Below, one piece after another: positions 56,136-64,000 of a stretch of 64,000 bases of DNA. Under the pieces are notes generated by a model, which was given only the letters and a program-made list of their open reading frames with translations, was not told the DNA's origin and did not search any database. The DNA is from Corallium rubrum (Eukaryota; Cnidaria; Anthozoa; Scleralcyonacea; Coralliidae). Each line of letters starts with the position of its first letter. Positions within the stretch are counted from its first letter, which is position 1. The stretch covers positions 23,497,834-23,561,833 of the forward strand of contig OZ035997.1 in the NCBI GenBank assembly GCA_964035015.1, written 5' to 3'. Made by a program: the position numbers and the translations under genes.

Positions 56136-57722
56136 TCTTACAAGGATTTGATAAGAAGATCTTGTTGATTTCAGCCCGGGCTGAAAAAATCTCCAAGCGC
56201 AATGATGTTGTGTTACAAATTAAGAGCCGGCATGATAGTGCGAATTCCAAACACCTCACGTACCACATTTAGAAATTGCCATTACTGAACTCTCGTGAAA
56301 CACATAAATTTGTAAAAATGTTATCGTATCAAATAAACACTAAATGAAAAAAAAAACATTGCCAAAATCTATCGCCTTACGATATAGCTTGTTTGCAAAA
56401 GCGAAGTCAGGCTAAAATCATTAAAAAATTCTGCGCGTATGTGATTTTGTCATTGTTTATATAAACACATCATGCTGTTTTTAAAATACTCGCAAGAATG
56501 TCACACTTGTTCCAGCCGTGAAATAAAATGTTTCACATGTAATCCTCTTTTTAACTTAAAGTATAATTTTTAGTCATAATAAAGTATAATTCTTTATCGT
56601 TTTAAATGAGTTCTTAACTATAGCAACTCTCCATAGCACGAACTATGTGTGACGTATGATCAGTATATAAAAGATATAACAAAATCTTCGAGACGTCTTA
56701 CCAGTTATCAGACGACTAAATATAGAAAAGCCACATATGAAGCTACATCTATTATAAAGCACAGTAAATAATTCTGATTTCTGAGTAAACCCATGCATTG
56801 TATAAGAAACGTGGACATATTTTATTTTTTTAAATCCATATCTCTTATATACTAATTAACATGAGTTTACTCAAAATTATTTGCTGGGTTATACTATACG
56901 CTTTCCGACTGTTTCGTCGATTGTACCTATATAAAAGTGGACATATTACAACACATGCCTTACCAAATAAGTCAAATATGTGTGTCATTATAGCCCTAAA
57001 GGTAAACAATAATATCTTTGATACAGTTCTATTCTTTCTGTGGGGTCAAAGTTAACAAAATACTTAAACTATAAGATGATAAGAAAACCTGTGTCTGCCA
57101 AGACAAATTACTGCCTGTACAAATATTAAAGATTGAACCAGAAATGGCGACTTAACAACGGTCAACTGTATTTTAGAACGGCGCTTTTCATGTAAATGTT
57201 ATAATGAATTGCACAACATTTAATATTCAATCCTATAAAATAACTGTTTCTATAAGACTGACATTATACCAGGTGTTTGCTATGAACAAGTGCAAAGATC
57301 AGGATGCTAATTTTATCCTTAATAAAAATATTTAAACAATGACGCAAAATCGACGCAAAATGTCTTGGAATTATCATTTGTTCTAGGACTTCTGCCGTAT
57401 CAATAATTTAATCCTTACCTTCACATACAACAAACTTCTAAAGCTTTCAATTTTTGTTTATAAATTCATGCGCCATACACATCGATAGCATAAAGTGAGC
57501 AATGTTAAACAATACTGTCGCATATCAACCTTTCAACATACCCATATACCCCCTATGGTGAACAGTATAAGTTTCCCAGCTCCTTCATTTGTAGACTGAT
57601 CACGAATCATATTTATCATAATATAGTTATATAGAGAATAACAACACCCTCGAAAGTCTTAAAATTTCTTACCAATAAACTAGTTGTTAGCGAAGTACAT
57701 AAATATAATTACTAGATACTAC

Positions 57723-57765
<43 letters not shown>

Positions 57766-57876
57766 TGATATTACTATTCATAGTCATGTTTGTAGGCCTA
57801 TACATATATGCGACGTTCGCCTCAAATATATTGATATACTACAGAGTCACGCACACACGCAACGGGTAATGTATAT

Positions 57877-58066
57877 ACACTACACTACACTACACTACAC
57901 TACACTACACTACACTACACTACACTACACTACACTACACTACACTACACTACACTACACTACACTACACTACACTACACTACACTACACTACACTACAC
58001 TACACTACACTACACTACACTACACTACACTACACTACACTACACTACACTACACTACACTACACT
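57877..58066. repeat. (ACACT)n pentanucleotide array, about 38 copies
   Basis: Uninterrupted except for the last units (ATACT). The pentamer has no stop in several frames and creates a spurious YTTLH repeat frame. Confidence 0.95.
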
Positions 58067-58795
58067 ATACTATAAGACAATGTCAGGAAATATTGAATTA
58101 TTGACTTTACGCAAGCTGACTAATTGAATTAACAAAGACAGCTCGACGAGTTGTTCTATAAGACTACAAAGATATTTTAACACCACCAGTGATCCAAAAA
58201 AGGTGAATACAGTTTTTTTAATAATTGAAATGACCGATGTAACCTATCGTTCAATTTGTGCAACAACATTTGTCAATACATGCACACACATGTTATTAGT
58301 CCCCTATTCTAGTTTAAAGTAGTTGCCAAACACAACTACAACTTTTTTGATAGAACAGCGGACATATACCCTCATTTACTTTCCTGCGTTAAGAAATATT
58401 AAAATGTGCGAGATTTACAATGCGCTAATGCGCCATATATAGACAATTCATTCCCAATACCTTCTTCAGTATCTGACGTGTTTCAGAAACTTGCTGATTG
58501 AAATAGTCCGTATTGCATGTCCATTAATGCCAACAGCTACATTGTTATCCGCTTTCACTTTTCTAGAGTCGGAAATTGTAATTAATGGGATTTGGAATAA
58601 TTGGCAAAATACTGAAGAATACTCTCGTTTATTCCACTTCCAAAAGAAATATATGTACCTACTTATTTAAAAACCAATCTATTGCATACAATAATATTTG
58701 TAATATACTTTAATTCTCTTCTTAGTTTTAAATTGTAAATGTGCATGTCAGAGCTATTAGGTACATTGCTTTTGCTGTACAAGCTGTCGTAAGTT

Positions 58796-58862
58796 AAACT
58801 CAGAGAAAAACTCTGAGCTCCAGACGGGCCGACGCTCTCCCCATTGAGCCACTTGAACTCAG
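58796..58862 (-). mobile_element. tRNA-like SINE head remnant (minus strand)
   Basis: On the minus strand AAGTGGCTCAATGGGGAGAG is an A-box/D-arm sequence like that of the SINE at 16870-16952 (GTGGCTCAATGATTAGAGCC). The B-box half is decayed, retaining only CTGGAGCTCAGAG and a CTCTGAG tail. Confidence 0.55.
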
Positions 58863-58925
58863 TGCTTTTGGATATTTATACGTGGGAACTACTCAAACCT
58901 TTACCAACTTTAAGCTGGAAACACT

Positions 58926-60295
58926 GCCGTTTCGGCCAAAAGCATTAGAAAATTTTTTTCCGGTCGAGAATCGGCCAAAACTAGTCGAGAAATATTTTTA
59001 AGTCGAGAATCGGCCAAAAGTAGTCGAGACTTAAATATCGTTGCTGTTTTTCAACAGACGAGAAATATTTCATACAATGCTGTTTTTCTATTCAAGTTTT
59101 TCGAGGTAGTCGAGAACTTTTTCAATCAAGGTTGTTTATTCAATCAAGATTTCGGAGATGGTCGAGATATTTCAATCAAGTTTTGCGAGTAAGTCGAGAA
59201 CATTTTTGTTATGGGTCGACGGTTGGGATGACGAGATACGGGGAGGACCAACAATATTTTCTGAAGGGGGGTCCGTCGGCATTTTGGTTTCTTTCCTACG
59301 CCGCCGTATTATATATTATGAATATTACCTTGCGCAATGCTTAAAAGCGTCGACAATAATAGTTTAGATAATGAAGAAACCGGGAAAGACTAAAGAGGAC
59401 TCATTTTGTCGGAACAGGCTACCACCCAGCCAGCTACTTCAGACCGTGAAAAGACCGAGTGATAAATACACGATGACAGCACAAATCCAGAATATAGTTT
59501 TATTACGGCGAGTCTTGTGCAAAATAAGCGTAAACCAGTGGATATTACGATTTTCTTGAAAAGTGAAGTGTAGGGAAAGTGTAGTTGGCGTGTCTAAAGA
59601 GTCAGTGGAAAGATCGCTCATGCATGTGCTTGCTATCGTGATATTTACACATTGGTTCTACAGTGCACAACAAACACTATGCTTCGCTGTAGCGACAAGC
59701 ATGGTCACGAAGCCCACTAATGATCGCAGCGCGATAGCATGGAACGCTGGAAGCCGATTGAAAGCTTCCCAATAGCTCATTACGGTCTGGTTGAGTTAGA
59801 TATCACTCATATCAGTACTGACTAGCCTGAAGTAGCTTTGGTCCGACAAAATGAGTCCTCTTTCCCAGTTCCTTTATTATCTAAATTAATTCGGCGGCAT
59901 GGGAAAGAAACCAAAATACCGACCGGACCCAGAGTCAGGCAGGGTATGAATCTAGTTGTAACGTCCCCCCTTCAGAAAATATTGTTGGTCCTCCCCGTAT
60001 CTCCTCATCTCAACCGTCGACCCATAACAAAAATGTTGTCGACTTGATTGAAATATCTCGTCCATCTCCAAAATCTTGATTGAATAAACAACCTTGATTG
60101 AAAAATTTCTCGACTACCTCGAAAAACTTGAATAGAAAAACAGCATTGTATGAAATAGTTCTCGTCTGTTGAAAAACAGCAACGATTTTTAATTCTCGAC
60201 TACTTTTGGCCGATTCTCGACGTAAAAATATTTCTCGACTAGTTTTGGCCGATTCTCGACCCGAAATAAAAATCGAATCTTTTGGCCGAAACGGC
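58926..60295. mobile_element. 1.37-kb DNA element with terminal inverted repeats over 450 bp
   Basis: Starts GCCGTTTCGGCCAAAAG and ends CTTTTGGCCGAAACGGC. The arms (about 58926-59435 and 59832-60295) are about 88 percent alike by eye, with one indel block unique to each arm: about 45 bp near 59310-59355 in the left, and about 38 bp near 59935-59975 in the right. The outer part contains repeated CGAGAATCGGCCAAAA modules. The 400-bp centre shows no recognisable transposase. Family not assigned; no matching target duplication was confirmed. Confidence 0.8.
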
Positions 60296-62384
60296 CGCCA
60301 TACACTACTCATATGGTAATAACGTTTGTCAAATTCATCAATAATTAATATTTAATCAAATATCTGTAAATTGGATACAGATTCGTCGTTATTTTCAGAA
60401 ATTTTCAATCTTTCAGATTGTTGATAAACTTGAATAATTTATAGATGTGTAAAGTTTATTAGTACTATTATTACATTATGTTGCGTTGCGTTACACTGCA
60501 CTGCACTGCACTGCATTGCATGGTTGATGTTGTTGTTGTTATTAATGGTATAGTGGTGGTGGTAATGTTGTTGCTAATGGCCTCAACACATCATGCACGT
60601 GATTTTATCCGGCGCAATCTGGAGACTGGAGGTAAATATGGTTGTATGGTCGGAATAATAGTTTCAAATTAGTTAACTATAGCCAAACATAATCTTTTGA
60701 ATTTAATATTTCAATGTCTAATACTATTTGAAGGTAGAATAACTTTATGTATTATTACTCTGCTCTAGACTACGATCCTAAAGACAAGCAGATTGTTCAT
60801 CCCAGAACGTAAACAAATATTAATTAAATGTAAACAAACAATTATTAATTAAAGCATCTGCATCAACTACTTTATAAGCACTTATTAAAACCAAGGCTTA
60901 CGAGAACCTACTGTTCTTCTACAAGGATTTGTAATATTAACAATATTTAATTAAATTAGATTGAATTAAATTAAATTACCACTGCATGTCTAAACGTGTA
61001 CGTTCGTGTAGCGTGAGTTAGAAAAAAGTGATATTCGAGATTATTATTTTTCTCGAACTTAGATTTAGTATAAGAGATGAATAACATAACACATATGTCA
61101 GTTGGCAAGCGGCTTCGTGTTGATGCCACCGCCGTTCGATAATTATAATAATCAATAAGAATGTTCTAGCGATGACTGAGTGCTACAATATTGCTTGCTA
61201 CATTTATCACAACACGCGGTGAACAGAAGTAAAAATAAAAACAGCGTTAATAATTGTACTTTCACTTCAGACAGTCTTATCAGGAACTATATAAATGTCT
61301 CAGTAAGAACCTCCGTCAAATAATTACTATATTAGTGCAGTGGTTAGTTATACAAGGAGGCAAATGTCACTATTAATTAAAACACTTTGATATGTTTAAA
61401 CATGAATAACTTAATGATGTTACCAACTGGCGGGCTCAATAAAATATCATTTCGATTGTTTTCTAAGTGAAAATAGGCGCACTCATGTGCTCTGTGAAAG
61501 TTGTAGTGGTATTATGACTGATAATTTATTTCATGCCTGGTCTAAACATTTTATCACAGGACATCACATGTATGTAAGAGCAGAATGACCCTCGCAGGTC
61601 AGTGTAAGGAATGTCTTGCGACTGCATGATATATATATATATATATAGGCGATGCATGAATAAACGTGGATATAACAATACCATTCAGCTAAACATAGTA
61701 CTGTGTACTTGGTTATTTGCGTTGGATTACGTAGACTTCGATTACGATGAGCTCATATATTACATAACAAGTATCTAATTGTAAACAGTTTCGTGATAAG
61801 AAGTAGTCTATATATAGTCATATATAGTTTTAAGGCAATGCAAATAAATGTATCTAATTTTACTAACCTTTTCTATATGAAGACACTCGGAATGCTGGAG
61901 GTTAGATGACTGTAACTGATATATATTTTTCAATCCACTTGCCCGTACCTGTCAAATAGTCAAACTAAATACAAAGAAATGGCAAAGACTCTTTACTTTG
62001 AAGCAGTATCAATTTACATATAATTAACCAGGTCTACAATGACACTCAAAAATATTGTGATGTCTGGTGCATACTGGAACACTAAAACGTCGTATTCATA
62101 AAAGAGGAAACATTTTTACATCAAACTTTACAAAATCCTCCTCCATTAATAAGATCTTTAGGGCTAGTGTTATAATACTCGGTCAATTGCGCAATAAATA
62201 GAATAAAGCTGTAGAAATCCAAGCCACTTTTTGAAAGAAATAATGTAAAATTTAAGTTTATTGAAAGAGCAAATCCTTTTAAATTGGTAAAGACATTTTC
62301 TATCATCCATGTCACTTAGTGGTCGAGGTGTTCACGTTTGTTTGATCACGGTTTGATGCAATGACGAGACAAGACAGTATAATT
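60296..62384. other. Non-coding stretch, no gene recognised
   Basis: A short (TGCAC)n run lies at about 60494-60515, AATTAAATTA-rich sequence at about 60945-60980 and (TA)n at 61628-61648. No domain in any frame. Confidence 0.5.
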
Positions 62385-62389
62385 ATGAC

Positions 62390-62500
62390 GATCGAAATAT
62401 AGTAAGGTTAGATGTATCATGTACTGCCAAAACAGCGACGTAGGAGTCTAACGTTTCGAGCGAAGGCTCTTCATCAGAGAGAAACGTGTTTATTCCATAA
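62390..62500 (-). ncRNA. Hammerhead-ribozyme-like core (Penelope/retrozyme-type repeat)
   Basis: On the minus strand CTGATGA (62477-62471) is followed by a four-base stem GAGC/GCTC closing a CTTC loop and then GAAAC (62457-62453). This is the conserved CUGANGA - stem II - GAAA architecture of hammerhead ribozymes. The surrounding sequence (ACGTTAGACTCCTACG) also occurs at 15161-15195, where the CTGATGA half is missing. Such minimal hammerheads are known in Penelope-like retroelements of animals. Stem I, stem III and the cleavage site could not be confirmed by eye. Confidence 0.5.
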
Positions 62501-63210
62501 TTATGACGACATAGGTAAAAGGATGGAAATTCGTGCATTATTGCATGCATGTTTATTTAACAAATTATTTTTAATTAAATAAGAAGTATTTAAATACTTT
62601 GTGTACCAGCAATTTTTAAATGTCTTAATGGTTTTTGTTTCGTTCCCCGCAGGAACGAAACTGTTACTGTATTAGCTTTCCATTGACATCACAAAAGAAA
62701 CTGTCATCACAGATCAAAATCGTCCAATCGTAGTGCAGTGTTGTTGACATAACTGTGATCTTATCCAATGAAATCAAAATTCCGCATAAAAAATTTAGTT
62801 GGAGGCGTGGTTAAAGGCCAAAACGAAGTGAAAATATCGCTGATCTAGAGTAATTTGAAGACGTAAACAATCCCGTGCGAAGCGAATCATCAATCTTGTG
62901 CTGTAGAAAGTAGGAACTTTCCCCTCGTTGAACTCGAGAATGCATTCGGTATGTATGGCAACTGCGCGTTCCAAAAGGTCAGTCGCACTGTTTCACGCGT
63001 GTCTAATAATTTTAAAATATAGCTATTTTATGAACAATGTCAATAGTTTGAGGCTAGAAGTTCGTTATCATTCATTTGTGGCATCTAAATGGATTATTCT
63101 GATTCGAGAATTAAACTATGACCTATGACGACGAAAATGATGATAGTCCATTATTGACCTAATTTATATTGATCCTTTTGGCCTTGGAAATTTATGGATT
63201 TGCTGTTGGC
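62501..63210. other. Non-coding stretch with a GTTTCGTTCC hairpin
   Basis: GTTTCGTTCC and GGAACGAAAC (62637-62661) form a perfect 10-bp hairpin around CCGCA. The GGAACGAAAC word recurs at 63792-63801. No gene recognised. Confidence 0.5.
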
Positions 63211-63482
63211 GATTATTCAATAAATACCGCGGTGTCATAAATAAATCAGCTGCATGAAATTTAAATGCGACGTGCTAGCGTCTCGCAATTTTCCCGAGAA
63301 AGCAATTATTTTGGTAACGTTTTATTTTGATCCTATAGACGGTCAGAAGAGTATTGCTACTGAATAGAAGATTTACGTTGCCAAAATAATTGCGTTCTCA
63401 CGAAAATCGCGAGACCGCTAGCACGTCACATTTAAATTCAGTCGAATTTATGCGACGGTGAATAACCTGAAATAATCAATAG
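63211..63482. mobile_element. MITE with about 70-bp or longer inverted repeats
   Basis: The core arms at about 63255-63320 and 63375-63440 share AATTTAAATG, GACGTGCTAGCG, CTCGC and GCAATTATTTTGG in inverse. Weaker pairing extends outward (CGGTGTCATAAAT against ATTTATGCGACGG). No ORF. Confidence 0.75.
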
Positions 63483-64000
63483 AGCCTGCCCTCTGGACGT
63501 GGAGGAGAGAGTAATCCGTCATGATCAGACGGTACAACGTCTGAAATGTGTGTTCGTTTTATTAGACGAAGCTTAAATTAATTTTTTGTAGTTTTATTAT
63601 AATCTTCTCGCTTCAGATATTTCTAGTTTGTTTATATGCAAAACAAAAATCGTCTAAATTAAGTTTGTCGTATGAAACGCAGGCGTAGTAAAAATTGTCG
63701 CGCCAGTCTACATGGGGGAAATAATTAGTTGAGCTAAAATTCGTCATTGCTGTTGACCTTCATAAACGACTGACCCTCATAAACGACTGACCGGAACGAA
63801 ACAGCTATTTCTTTTAAGAAATAGTTTCTTGTTGTATCTGCGCAGCAGATATATTGCTATCGTGTTGTGTGTGTGTGTGTGTGTGTGTGTGTTAGCTTTT
63901 TTGGGTAACCACTGACCTGTAGTGTGTGCTGTGCTGTAACAATATTTCCGCCATATCACGAAGTCCTTCGAAGCGACAAAGTTTTGGATTAAAATACTAC
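63483..64000. other. Non-coding stretch with a (GT)n run
   Basis: A (TG)n run of about 13 units lies at about 63866-63892. TATTTCTTTTAAGAAATA (63808-63825) is a short palindrome. No gene recognised. Confidence 0.5.

Larger units (their letters stand above)
54030..58795. other. Long stretch without recognisable gene
   Basis: AT-rich. A 21-bp unit (AGTTTTAATTAGTCTATATA plus A) is repeated three times at 54956-55018. A poly-C tract occupies 55261-55276. The 125-codon frame at 55372-55749 has no recognised domain. A (TTA)n run lies at about 57723-57765. Other items are listed separately. Confidence 0.5.

Noticed and set aside
57869-58075. YTTLH repeat frame
   Set aside because: Translation of the (ACACT)n microsatellite.

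Overview
This is a eukaryotic, AT-rich, intron-poor and repeat-dense window, most likely from a cnidarian and probably an anthozoan. The inference rests on the repeat mix (APE-type LINEs, DIRS-type and Ty3/gypsy remnants, a Crypton-type tyrosine recombinase, abundant foldback MITEs, tRNA-like SINEs, a Penelope-type hammerhead-like core) and on a single-exon peptide-type GPCR. It is not bacterial: there are no operons, ribosome-binding sites or dense coding.

Only two long, undamaged protein-coding genes are convincing, both intronless and on the minus strand. One is a rhodopsin-like (class A) GPCR at 32583-33740. The other is a 467-residue Crypton-derived (DUF3504-type) tyrosine recombinase-like protein at 43622-45025. 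All other recognisable coding sequence is broken transposon or gene remnant.

Layout. 1-4.2 kb is non-coding with one SINE-like remnant. 4.2-6.1 kb is a degraded plus-strand LINE with a huge (AAAGC)n expansion inside its ORF. 6.1-12.3 kb is non-coding with foldback MITEs. 12.3-17.2 kb holds a minus-strand LINE that is split by a 1.7 kb insertion and appears nested between pogo-like ends. 17.2-19.9 kb is a G-rich interspersed repeat, a Ty3/gypsy RNase H/integrase remnant, a 30-bp minisatellite and LTR pieces. 19.9-21.0 kb is a DIRS-type element remnant with a LINE tail inserted in its RT.

21149-24944 is the most unusual segment: 3.8 kb bounded by perfect 44-bp inverted repeats. It contains about 45 copies of a 36-bp repeat with a conserved hairpin, a related 44-bp array and a polypyrimidine tract. 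25-30.5 kb holds a THAP remnant, decayed periodic repeats, a DIRS gag-like remnant and foldback elements. The GPCR and its flanks follow, then a run of MITEs at 35-43.5 kb, the Crypton-type gene, SINE/foldback clusters near 47 kb, and a long AT-rich stretch with no visible gene. The right end carries a 1.37 kb element with terminal inverted repeats of more than 450 bp (58926-60295), a hammerhead-like core at 62453-62477 and another MITE.

No pathway links the genes. The window is best read as two isolated host or domesticated genes in a nested-transposon landscape. All family assignments come from motif recognition by eye; no database search was possible.
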